20,983 nucleotides of DNA from Usnea hakonensis. Its lineage: Eukaryota; Ascomycota; Lecanoromycetes; Lecanorales; Parmeliaceae. The position numbers and the translations under genes are program-made. The notes beneath the pieces are model-generated. The model had not been told where the DNA came from. It saw only the letters and a program-made list of their open reading frames with translations, and searched no databases. Positions 1-9,184 of the stretch are shown here, one piece after another. Numbering within the stretch: the stretch's first letter is position 1; each line of letters opens with the position of its first letter. The DNA is taken from the NCBI GenBank assembly GCA_013423325.1, contig BLJB01000755.1, forward strand, positions 1 to 20,983, read 5' to 3'.

Positions 1-510
1 CTTTCTAGGGCTTCCGATATAAAGCGATTTAGTTATAGATTAGTAAAATAGTTAATAAAAAAGATATTTTAATATAGAATAATAATTTAATATTCGATTT
101 AGGAGCGGAGAGGAAATTATTAAATAAAGGCCTTCTATTAGCTAAATATTATTAAGCCAAACTAAACCGAACTTAATTTTAATTACGGAGCCTTATTTAT
201 AAACTTTCTCTAAAGAAATAGGATTAAATACCGGAAGATAATTTTAATATAGGTCACTATCGATAATAGTAATATTCTAGGGGTAATACTAGTAGTATCG
301 GAGAGTATTTAGATATATATTAATAATAGGAGTATACGTAGTAAGCCTTATTTAATATAGATATTAAGAAGTTAGAGCCTTTAGTAGTTTCTTTTCTAGT
401 CGTAATTTACTAAAAAGGATCTATATAACTCAAATTTATAAAAGTAGTCGAATAGTATAATATCTAAGATATTACTAAATCGAAACTACTTTAATAGGGC
501 TAAATTTTAT
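1..510 (-). other. Gypsy-A 3' region after the chromodomain, unassigned
   Basis: This stretch lies downstream of the chromodomain on the element's coding strand. It should hold the 3' untranslated part of Gypsy-A, possibly running into the 3' LTR beyond the window. I compared it by eye with the outer 5' LTR sequence near 6895-6944 and found no convincing match, so no 3' LTR is called here. No reading frame, repeat or RNA gene was recognised. It has the same TpA-rich, CpA-poor composition as the rest of the element. Confidence 0.45.
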
Positions 511-3500
511 TTTAATAAGCGGCCTTTAGATATTATCTATAGAACTCTTTAATAACTTTTTTAGTATTATTAAACTCTCCCTTATTTATATAATACTACT
601 CGTTATCCTTTAATATATCTATCTACTTAACTTTATACTATAGATAGCTATAGTAGTATTAAGAGTCTAATATATTATTAATATCCTACTCGTTACCCTT
701 TAGTAGGACCTTCGGCTTTAGCGGAGATCTCTACTATCCCGGAAAAGGGTTATCGAGATACTTCTAAAGATATTATAAATAGAATATATTATAGATCCGC
801 TATATACGAGGGAGATCTAGATAATAGATAGTATTAACTTACTAGATAATCTTATAGAGATCTAGTTATTTATTCTCTAGGTTCTTATAGGGCCTCGTTA
901 TATTAATATATTTAGAAGATAATTAAACTTTATTATTAATATTAAATAAGACTTCTTTATAATACTTATTCGCTTATCTTTCTATCGCGATTTAGGAGGC
1001 CTCTAAATATTTTTTACTATATTCTAGGATCTCTTCTATCCTCTTAATAATATCTTTAGCTTTTAAGACCTATAGTCTTTCCCTTATAGTCTCGTAATCT
1101 ATTATATTAGAATTAAAGCTTATATAAGGGTTAAATCCTTTATTTATAAAGAAAGGAGTAAGAGAGGTAGATAAGACTATATTACTATTATTAGTAAACT
1201 CTACTATAGGGACCTACTTAGCCTAATTATTTTATATATAATTATAAAAGATATAGAGGTCTTTTTTGATATCCTAATTTACTCTCTTAATCTATCTATC
1301 TATCTAAGGGTAGTAAGTAGTTAAGAGGTTAACTTAGATTCTAAATCTTTTATATAGACTTTTCTATAAGGTAGATATAAATTATAGTCTTCTATTAAAT
1401 ATAATAGAGCTTAGAAATCTATAGAGGTAATAAAGATTCTATAGTAGGATCTAAACTAATAATTTAATTAAAGTACTATTATCGCCTTAAAAGTATAGTA
1501 TATAATATCTCTTCTTCGTAAGGTAGTAGATAAGGATATATATAATATTAAAACCTTCTAAAAGAGGGAGGCCGGTAATAAAATCTATAGATATATCTTA
1601 CTAATAGGCTCGTAAGATTAGTAATAGTACTAATAATCTATTTATCTTACTCTAAGGTAATTTACTATATTAATAGTTATAATAATTAGTAATATATTAT
1701 CTAATTATTACTATATAGCTAGACTAATAGTAGTATTATTATAGAAGATCTACTATTTATCTTATTCCGGGATAACTACTCGAAGGTTAATTATAGATCT
1801 TATTAAGTATTAAGGTATATAGGGAGTCTAGAACCTATAATAGACCTCTTTTAAAAAGAGCTCTATCTACTACTTAATATTATTTAAGTTTAATTCTATA
1901 TAGCTTATAAATATTATTAGTAACTATATCTCTATACTCTTAATATCTAGAGTTATCTTTATTAGTTTAATAAACGCGTTCGAATAGGCCCGCTTTCTCC
2001 TCCGTAGTATAGATATTAATATAGTCTAGTATTAGAATTATCTAATATTATTAATATAGTCTCTAGTCCTTTTAATCTATAGGGCGAGCGTTTACTATTC
2101 TAATTAGGATATCCGCCTTCGAGTTATCTTTACCTATACGGAAGATTATCTAGAAATTAAACTTAAATAGGATATCTAAATAATAAGCCTAATAGTAAAT
2201 AAGCTCCTTATTTTCTATAAAGGTCTTTAGGGCCTAATAATCTATAAAGATCTAAACGGGTAAATTAGTATATTTAAATTTAGGGTACTAGTATTTAAAA
2301 TATCTTATAATAGCTAGTAACTCTTTATTATATATATAATAGTTATACTCTATAGGGACTATTATCTTATTATAAAAAATTATCGGATAGAGTATACCCT
2401 TATTATTATATTAAAATAATATTCTACTAGTAATAAAATCGGAAGTATTAATCTTAAGTATAGTTTATCTTTTTAAATTAAAGTACTTTAATACTAGAAT
2501 ATTAATAATTTACTTTTTAAGACTTTTAAAGGCTTCTAAATAGGCCTTATTTTATACGAATAGAGTATCCTTTCTAGTAAGTTATATTAAGGGCTTTACT
2601 AGCTTTAAGAACTTATAAATAAAATACCTATAGAAGTTAGTAAATCCGATAAATCCTTATACTTCTTTTAGATTTATAGGAGGAAGCTATTTAACGATAG
2701 CTTCTATCTTTTTAGAATCTATTTAGAGCCCTTTACCTAATATAATAACGCTTAGGAAGACTATCTCTTCTATATTAAATTCGTACTTTTTAATATCTAC
2801 TTATAGATCTATATCCCGGAGACGAGAGAGTATTTTTTAAGTATAATTTTAATACTCCTTCCTTAATTTATTATAGATAAGGATATTATTAAGGTATATC
2901 TAATAGAAATTATCTAAGAATTCCTATAATACCTTATTAATATATTATTAGAAAGAGCTTAGCCTATTAGTTAGTCTAAATAGAAGGACTTTATACTTAT
3001 AAGATCCTAGAGCTATTATAAAAGTAGTTAAATCTTTATTTTCGGGATCTATTCTAAGCTTATTAAATACTATAATAATATTTAAGCGAGTAAGATATTT
3101 ATAGCCTATAATCTTTCTAATAACCTCCTCTATAAGAGGGAGGGGATATTAATTATATTTAGTAAGAATATTTAGCTTTTAATAATCTATATAGAATTAT
3201 AAGTCGCTAAGATACTCCTTAACTTATTATATCTTATATAGAAATATATAGTATACTCTATTTTATAGGGGCTTTATATTAGAAGTAAGCTTAATCTTAT
3301 AATTATAGAACTAGTAAAGAGGAAGCTTATTAGTCTAAATATAATTAAAGATATTTTAAAAGTCCTAGTATTTAGGAGGAAGCTTTTTCTAAATTATTTT
3401 AGGATCTACCTTATACGCTTCTATAGCGTTTATTTCTAGGGTATCTAAGCGGTTCTTCTAATTAACTAAAACGAGGGTATTAATATCTTCTATAGATATA

Positions 3501-4100
3501 GCGAATAGCTATATCTCTTTAACCCTTACTTAGTAAATAAGAAGGCTAAAGGCGTCTATATTTATATTATATATAATAAAGGACTCTTTTTTTAGCGAGG
3601 GTTATTCCCTCTAAAGGACCCTAGAGGTAAATAGAATAGATAAGATTTTAATAATTTATATTTCTAGACTAGCCTTATTATTAGTAGAAAAGATTATTAA
3701 ATCGGACTATATATTAAATAAGACTCTATATCGATTTATCTAAGGCTTACTAAAGATAACTATATACTATTCTAAATTAGTAATAAGTATAGGGATTATT
3801 AGTTCCTTATAGCTATTAAATTCGAGGTTAAATAAAAGTAGATAAATAATAAAAGTCTTTAATATATTACTATTATATCTATATATATATCGAGACTTAA
3901 ATAGAGGTATAGATAAGATTCTAAATATAGTATATATAGTCGAAATTATTCTCTTATTAATAAAGTAGTATCCTATAATACTAGTATTAATTAGGAGAGG
4001 CGCTTAGTACCTTTTTCTTTAGCTATATAGTATATCTAGTACTATAAAGGGCTTTTCGAAAAATAGGGAAAACTTAGGTATAATCTAAAATAAGAGTATA
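480..4100 (-). pseudogene. pol: Gypsy-A pol: protease, RT, RNase H, integrase, chromodomain (dead)
   Basis: Reading leftward: the aspartic protease site reads LINTS-I-I-G (3971-3994), where the catalytic Asp is now Asn (codon 3986-3988). RT shows a degraded FGLTNAPATFQ-type block reading FRLTN-R-L-S-S-F (about 2950-2990), then the catalytic box YLNN-ILIY (YLNN at 2885-2896) with both Asp changed to Asn. RNase H begins with a TDASDF-type block reading INTSDF (about 2430-2455). Integrase has a relic of the HHCC zinc-binding domain (about 1640-1760), a clear core start ISIDFITGLP (Asp codon 1583-1585) and the YYP-stop-ID-stop-IKRVN block (about 1268-1318) that normally reads YHPQTDGQTERVNQ. A typical post-integrase LDNPFPG motif is at about 739-758. 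Stops at conserved Gln/Trp codons run throughout. Each Asp-to-Asn change matches G-to-A RIP of the coding strand. The product would be inactive even if the stops were read through. Confidence 0.88.
515..700 (-). other. C-terminal chromodomain relic of Gypsy-A integrase
   Basis: After the NPFPG motif the same reading direction gives GNE-stop-DINNILDS, then YYYSYL-stop-YKVK, then LKDNE-stop-YYI and a tail with VIKEFY and KAAY. This matches the chromodomain plan EWEVEEILDSR, LQYLVKWKGY, EWEP and the closing FHxRYP seen in fungal chromoviruses. The stops stand at the expected Trp and Gln positions. In live elements this domain binds modified histones and steers integration into heterochromatin; here it is a pseudogene segment. 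It supports placing Gypsy-A in the chromovirus group. No clade is claimed. Confidence 0.8.
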
Positions 4101-4149
4101 AGGCTATCCTTATTATCTTTAGGATAATATCCTACTTTTATAATATCTT

Positions 4150-4356
4150 CTATCGAGCCTTTAGTAGAGGATAGTCTTTTTCCGACCTCTCTAAATCCTT
4201 ATAATAGTCTAAATTAGGTAACCCGTCTATTAAGATTTTATAAATACGGGGGTCTCGCTTATACGAGTTCGGATTATAGGAGCGAGCCTGATCGTCTAGG
4301 TAGTCGTTAGTATAATATCCGGATTTATGGCACTTGAAGCAATTGTCTTCGGCCAC
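4150..4356 (-). pseudogene. Open scrap of Gypsy-A Gag holding the zinc knuckle
   Basis: This is the only stop-free stretch of this size in the window, about 68 codons. It is not a gene: its apparent start is an internal GTG (Val) codon of gag directly beside the MITE target site. It encodes CFKCHKSGYYTNDY near its N-terminal end. This fits the retroviral CX2CX4HX4C knuckle with the first two Cys kept (residues 6 and 9), but the His position (14) and last Cys (19) are both Tyr, as expected from C-to-T and G-to-A RIP changes. Zinc binding is therefore very unlikely. The first 30 or so bases at the MITE side keep several CpA/TpG, which explains why stops are lacking there. Confidence 0.85.
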
Positions 4357-4364
4357 ATCCTTTA

Positions 4365-4953
4365 CAAGGTTCCCAATGGTTGAACCACGAACCGGCTAAC
4401 TAATAGTTGAACCAGTTCAATTTAGTAGTTGGTTGGTTGGTTACTACTATATATAAGTAGTTGGTGGACTGGTTTATAAAAGTAGTAAACTGGTTTAACT
4501 ATTAGTTCGGATTAATAATAATTTGACCCGGCTTAGTATTAATCTTACCTAATATAGTTAGCTTTTGGGAGACTAACTACTTAAGGTAAAGTACCTTATT
4601 ACTTTAGTCCTTAGCCCTACTAAGCCCTTTAAGCTACTTCGGGTTAGCGCGTACCTATAACCGCCTTAAGAGCGAGACGATTGACCTACTAGAGTACCTA
4701 AAGTTATAGTTTCGACTAGGTATATTTACCTAGTAAGATCTATATAATATTGTTAGTACTATAGAGGAGGGAGGTATAGAAGTAATAGATTTTTCGGCCT
4801 AATATAGCGATTTTTTAGCTTAAACTAGTAGTTAAATCGTTTAACTACTAGTTTAACGGTTTATACTTTTTAATCGACTACGAACCGTATATATAGCCTT
4901 ATTTGAACCAGTTTAGGCATTTTGAACCAACGGTTCAACCGTTAGGAACCTTG
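4365..4953. mobile_element. hAT-type non-autonomous element (MITE), 589 bp
   Basis: The element is bounded by a perfect 8-bp direct repeat, ATCCTTTA, at 4357-4364 and 4954-4961. Eight-base duplications are the hallmark of hAT transposons. Its ends are inverted repeats starting CAAGGTTCC: about 22 bp, with mismatches only at two positions, both C/T differences. Subterminal copies of TTGAACCA occur at both ends (near 4381, 4407, 4901, 4922, and in reverse as GGTTCAA), fitting transposase-binding repeats. No transposase reading frame is present, so it must have been mobilised in trans. It sits in Gypsy-A gag. Both termini keep CpA/TpG, whereas the middle (about 4500-4800) has few. The strand is arbitrary. 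Confidence 0.88.
4820..4856. repeat. Perfect 17-bp stem hairpin inside the hAT MITE
   Basis: Bases 4820-4836 are the exact reverse complement of 4840-4856, with a 3-base TCG spacer. Pairing stops at the flanking bases 4819 and 4857. A perfect stem in otherwise mutated DNA could be a MITE subterminal structure or a recent inverted duplication of the TAGTAGTT motif that also occurs near the left end (about 4424 and 4456). Function is unknown. Confidence 0.85.
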
Positions 4954-6239
4954 ATCCTTTACCCTAGTTACATCACTCGGTAAGGTTCGCCTTACTAGAC
5001 TATATACCGGTTTAAAAGCCGTCTTTAACGGGGTAGGAGTAAATACTACTCTCTTTATACTTCTTAATTAATCCTCCTATATTAAGACCTTATCCCGATT
5101 TTTTTATATAATTCTCTATAAGTTATCTAGCTTTACTATATACTTCTTAGTATCTTCGAGGGTAATAAACTTAAATTACTAATTATTCTAGGGGATCTAG
5201 AGCCGGGTTACTATCTTATTATATAACTCCTTAATAAGAAGGTCCTCGTTATACTTAAGATAAAAAGAGAGTCTTTAGAAGTCCGAATAAAAGTTAATAA
5301 ACTATATAGTATCTATTTTTAGCGCTATAAACTATCTTTAATAGTTCTATTTATAATCCGAGTCTTTAAATATAGTAGTAAGTTTATCTATAATATTCTA
5401 AATAATAAGGAAAGGGTTATTAGCGTTAGCCTTTTATCTAGAGTAGGTCTACTTTATAGCCTTTCCTCTAAAATATAAGAGTATATATCTAATACGGCTC
5501 TTATTATTATTCTAATAGTCCTTATTTATTTTTAGTTTAATCGTTATCTTACTTTTCTAATCCTTCTAGGTAGGATCTATACTATTAGTAAAGAGAGGAG
5601 GATCCGGATACTTTTAAAAGTACTTAATAGTAATTATAGAAAATAACTTTATACTACTTTAAATATTTCGAAATCGTTCTAATTTAGAATTTATAGACGT
5701 AAGATCCTCTTATATATCTATTAATTATTATATAGCGAGTTATTACTTTATAGTCTCCTTTTTTAATAATTAGGAGATCTAAATACCTATATCCCTCTCT
5801 TAATAGATCTAATTTAATATATTTAGAAACTCTTTAGGGTTCTCTCTAGTCTACTATATAAGTTTACCTATAGAGGAGATATTCTAGAGAGTAGCTATAT
5901 TATTATTTTCGATTAAGGATATTAATACTTTTCTAGATACCCCTTTTAGTTATTATAAGCGATTAGTTAGATTAGGATAATAAGAAGTATCTTCTAAAAG
6001 ACTAGGATTATCGAGTTCGCCTAGAGGCGTTTTAAAGGCCTTTTAGAATATATTATAATATATCCTATTTTTATCTTCTAATACGAGTTCGTCCCTTAGA
6101 GTATTATTAAGGTATTCGTCTTTATTACTAGAAAGAGGTATATCCTACGGTTCTCTATACTTATCTAATCGGGTAATTAGTAGGACTATTTAGTAATTTA
6201 ATAGATATCGAAAAGATTCTAAAAAAAAGAAAGAAAAGA

Positions 6240-6500
6240 TAATAGAGAAATAGTTTTACTCCTCTAGATTTATAGTAAAAAATATAACTAATTATTAAAA
6301 GATAGTTAACTTTTTTTTAAATTAAGTATTAAGAAAGTAAAATTTTCTCCTTTTAATATATTAAATACGGGGTTTTTATATAACTATTTATTAATCGATT
6401 TAACTAGTTTAATATATTTAAATACTTTAAGAGTATATATCGAGAAAGGTATTACTCCGCCTATAGAGTTATTATATTATTATTAAATAGTTTAGTTAGC
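6240..6500 (-). other. Gypsy-A 5' leader, no gene seen
   Basis: This lies between the first recognisable Gag codons and the 5' LTR. It is TpA-rich with homopurine/homopyrimidine runs near 6220-6240 and 6310-6320. It should contain the primer-binding site next to the LTR, but no tRNA-complementary stretch could be recognised after RIP. The inner LTR edge is not defined, so the limits given are approximate. Confidence 0.4.
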
Positions 6501-6944
6501 TATAGCTATACCTTCTCGAGGCGATTTCTTCTTTATCGTTAATAATATAAATCCTTCGTTAATTACTCTTCTATCTAGCGGTACTATATTATTTAGGTAT
6601 ACTAGTAATACTTCGTATTATTTAGGATATATCTAGTATATCGTTATTAGGCCGTTAATCTATAAATACCCCCTCTTAGGTTCTTTTAGCTCGTCTAAAG
6701 CCTTAAACGGAATAGTAATAGGATTATTAATATTATATAATTAATAGATTAATTAAATAATATTAGAACTATAACTAGATAAATATTAATAGTAATATAT
6801 AACGAGGATTTAATTAATAAGGAGGTAAAATCTATATATAGGTATAAGAAAGATATATAGATAGAGAGGTACCAAGGCGCTAAACCCGAATAGGAAGGAG
6901 GTCACGTATCTCCTTCAGCCCTGCGAGTAGTCACACTCGTAACA
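6500..6944 (-). repeat. Gypsy-A 5' LTR (outer edge firm, inner edge a guess)
   Basis: Read on the minus strand, the sequence starts TGTTACGAGTGTGAC at 6944, a typical TG-start fungal gypsy LTR terminus. On the other side of that point the DNA changes at once to LINE sequence. The outer 50 bases (6895-6944) still carry several CpA/TpG, unlike the rest. A TATA-like TATTTATA on the minus strand (about 6661-6668) lies some 280 bases inside and may be the U3 promoter. The inner edge was not determined because the CA end is expected to have mutated and the second LTR is off the window. Confidence 0.65.
6661..6668 (-). promoter_or_regulatory. Possible TATA box of the Gypsy-A LTR
   Basis: The minus strand reads GGGG-TATTTATA-GATT here, inside the presumed U3 of the LTR and upstream of gag. 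The G/C-rich context next to a TATA-like octamer stands out, but AT-rich RIP DNA produces such octamers by chance, so this is a weak call. Confidence 0.3.
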
Positions 6945-7344
6945 TATATATTATTACTAGCTAAATAATAATCTAATATATTATATATATTTAATTTAAT
7001 ATTATTTTCTATATTAAGGCTATTATTATCAATAATATAAAATATTAAAATATTATTTTAATCTTTATCTTTTTAAAATAAGGGCCCTATTTTAATTTTT
7101 TATCTATATATAAATCTAGAACTTATATATTATTTTTTAATTTTATAATAATTATTTCTAGATTTATTATAATTTTTATATTAAAATATTTTAATTTTTT
7201 AATAAAATAAATTAATTTCTACTTTTTAAAGATAAAGATTATTCTATATATATTTATCTATTTTAAATATATTTTATAAATTATTTTAGATATTATATAA
7301 TTAGTTTTTATACCTTTTCTATATATTAATAAATAAATATTAGG
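6945..7344 (-). mobile_element. LINE copy C: fragment of non-LTR RT, cut by Gypsy-A LTR
   Basis: By eye this aligns in the same orientation with 14555-14957 (LINE copy B) and inversely with about 7487-7890 of LINE copy A. It covers the part of the RT from just after the FVDD box (at the 7344 end) into the thumb. It is more AT-rich than either other copy: long A/T runs replace the CpG and CpT still present in A and B, which suggests older or repeated RIP. It ends abruptly at 6944/6945 where the Gypsy-A LTR begins and at 7344/7345 where LINE A starts on the opposite strand. Confidence 0.75.
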
Positions 7345-8999
7345 GCAGAAAACAAGCGAGGTAGAACCGGCGGAGACGGGGATCTTATAGGGGTCCCCGG
7401 TATCCCCTATACTATTCCTATTCTTTAATATACCGCTTATCGAGAAGTACTTAAAGCTAAAGCTAAACCTCTAAATCGATAGCTTCGTTAATAATATCTA
7501 TCTACTAGCGTATAGAAAGAGTATAGAAGCTAATTATATAACGCTTAAAATAGCTTATAAGGTATACCTAAAGTAGGCGAAAATATATAAAATAATTTTT
7601 ACCCCTAAGAAGTATAAGCTAGTCTATTTTACTAGAAGGCTAAAGCGCTTTAATATAAAAGCTATAATAGATCTAGAAGTAACTATTATAGAGCTAAAAA
7701 ATAATATATAGATATTAGGCCTATATATAAATAGAAAATTAAGATAGAGCCCCTACCTTAAGAAGATAAAGGCTAAAATAATATCCTAATATCTTATACT
7801 ATTAATAATAGCGACCTCGATATAAAGAATAACTCTAAACTAAGTACGTATAGTATACTAGACTATAATCTAACTAATAATAATATACGCGACGGCTATC
7901 TAGTATAACCCGGCGAGTACGCGAGGAGTAATAAAGATATTAGGGAGATAGCTAGAGATAATCTAGAATAAATATCTAAGATATATCTTAAAAATATATA
8001 AAGTAATAAATATTAGAAAACTAGAGATAGAAATAGATATTCCCTCTATATAGATCTTTTTAGACCTAGCGATCCTCTATTACTAAGCTCTTAAGAGTAT
8101 ATACGAGGTTATAAAAATTAGAAATATATATATCTATAAAGTACTCCGAGGGAAGCGAGGTTATAAAGTAAAGATATTATTAATACCTATAATAGAGAAG
8201 TACTTATAGACCGAGGGTACCCTCCCTAGAGGAGGATAGGAATAATATAACGTAAGGAAGAGAGAGAGGAAAAAGATAAAGATAATAAAAAAAAGAGTAT
8301 AAGGCTAAAGTAATATAATCTAGTATACCCTATAAAAAGGCTATTATACGGGTATACCTAAAAATAAGAGAATACTAGCTTAGGGTTCTAAAAACTAGAA
8401 AACGAGAAGAATACTTTACTATAACCTTATAAAAGCCGAAAGCTCCGCCCTAATCTAGATATAAATAAAGAAGATCGGGCTAATATAATTCCTCTTCTAT
8501 TATAAAGTCCTAGGTATCTATATAGCTAATTATAAATATAGTTAGTTAAAATAGAATATTAAATATATCCTTATCTTCTATCTAAGGCTAGAATAATTTA
8601 GAATAGTACTTCTAAAGTCTATAAAAACTAATAATCTATAGAGAATACTAATTACCCTAAGAGAGGCGAGGGCGTTAACTAGATAGCTAATTTAATCTAG
8701 CCTCTTAGATTAATATTCTCTAGTAAAAGATTAGTTATATAAAAATAGAGCGGCCTAAGGGATACTAATATTAATATAAAGGGGGTAGAGGAATACGAGT
8801 ATAAAAGATACTAAGTAATAGTAGTTAAAAATAGTATATAGACTTAAAATAGTAGAGATAAGTAGAAGTACGATAAGGTTTTTTACCTTAATAGTAGTAA
8901 TACTATAAAGGTTTCCCTTATATTATTACTATAGAGCTTCCCGTAATTATCTTTTATATAGTTAGATAGACACGAGTATAAATTCTAATCCAATCCAAT
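7345..8999 (+). mobile_element. LINE copy A: 5'-truncated non-LTR retrotransposon, ORF2 3' half
   Basis: The plus strand starts inside the RT. It shows the motif stop-GSPVSPILFLFFN (from 7388; the stop replaces Gln of QGSP), then SFVNN at 7481-7495 (catalytic FVDD with both Asp now Asn), then the thumb with KKYKLVYFTRR and LGLYI...KLR-stop-SPYLKKIKAK. Near the end are AESSALI (about 8437) and a Cys/His-rich tail relic (NYKYS, about 8530), the usual C-terminal CCHC region of fungal LINEs. No RNase H domain was recognised. The 3' end has repeated AATCC/CCAAT units (8987-8999). The first 30 bases keep CpA. The order RT to zinc-knuckle tail fits the I/jockey/Tad1-like group of non-LTR elements; the exact clade is not claimed. 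Confidence 0.82.
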
Positions 9000-9184
9000 A
9001 TATATTATATAACTTTACGAGCTTACTTTCTAGAAAGGCCGAATCGAACTAGTCTATAATAAGACTAGTATCCGGATCCGCCTTCTAGGTATACTTAGAT
9101 ATTCCGGCTCTTATTCACTTATATAGATTATCTAATTAATTATATATTTAATTAAAGTTATTATTCTAATACTTCTTCTTAGTA
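9000..9184. other. Unassigned spacer between LINE A and Gypsy-B copy 1
   Basis: This follows the LINE A tail and precedes the first bases that align with Gypsy-B gag in copy 2 (about 13010). It contains a short inverted repeat, ACTAGTCT...AGACTAGT, near 9049-9070 and otherwise nothing recognised. Composition is RIP-like. It could be older target DNA or a diverged Gypsy-B part. Confidence 0.4.

Larger units (their letters stand above)
4100..6230 (-). pseudogene. gag: Gypsy-A gag, split by a MITE insertion
   Basis: The minus strand reads from about 6230 to 4100 in one recoverable frame with many RIP stops. Recognisable pieces in order are NKDEYLNNTLRDELVLED (about 6080-6125), KYF-stop-KYPDPPLF (about 5585-5625), the Ty3-type capsid block with YILLYFRGKAIK then IDKLTTIFKDSDY then FINFYSDF (about 5540-5270), and the CCHC knuckle (4300-4340). 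A MITE and its 8-bp duplication split the frame at 4357-4961. Removing the MITE and one copy of the duplication leaves the frame continuous across the join, which confirms the insertion reading. No ATG was found for the N terminus; ATG to ATA is expected from RIP. In a live element the product would be the nucleocapsid/capsid precursor of cytoplasmic virus-like particles. Confidence 0.82.
1..6944 (-). mobile_element. Gypsy-A: RIP-degraded Ty3/gypsy LTR retrotransposon with chromodomain, partial
   Basis: The minus strand carries the full domain order of a Ty3/gypsy chromovirus: 5' LTR (outer edge 6944), gag (about 6230-4100), protease (near 3985), reverse transcriptase (catalytic site 2885-2896), RNase H (near 2440), integrase (about 1760-1000) and a chromodomain (about 700-515). 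The 3' LTR is not in the window, so the element is cut by the left edge. It is interrupted by a 589-bp MITE at 4365-4953. CpA/TpG are almost absent and in-frame TAA/TAG stops fall at conserved Gln/Trp positions, as RIP produces. The right end abuts LINE copy C, so the element probably inserted into that LINE; the far-side target duplication cannot be checked. Family assignment is firm; start codons, frameshift sites and primer-binding site are not recoverable by eye. Confidence 0.88.

Noticed and set aside
250..270. Possible end of a Gypsy-A 3' LTR (GGTCAC also occurs in the 5' LTR)
   Set aside because: Only a six-base match; the flanking sequence does not align with 6895-6944.
4150..4356. 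A genuine small zinc-knuckle gene
   Set aside because: Its apparent start is an internal Val codon; the frame runs on into Gypsy-A gag across the MITE, and two of the four zinc ligands are lost.
6945..8999. LINE 5' inversion by twin priming
   Set aside because: The inverted fragment C duplicates sequence still present in A, whereas twin priming inverts the upstream part with little overlap. Two separate copies fit better.
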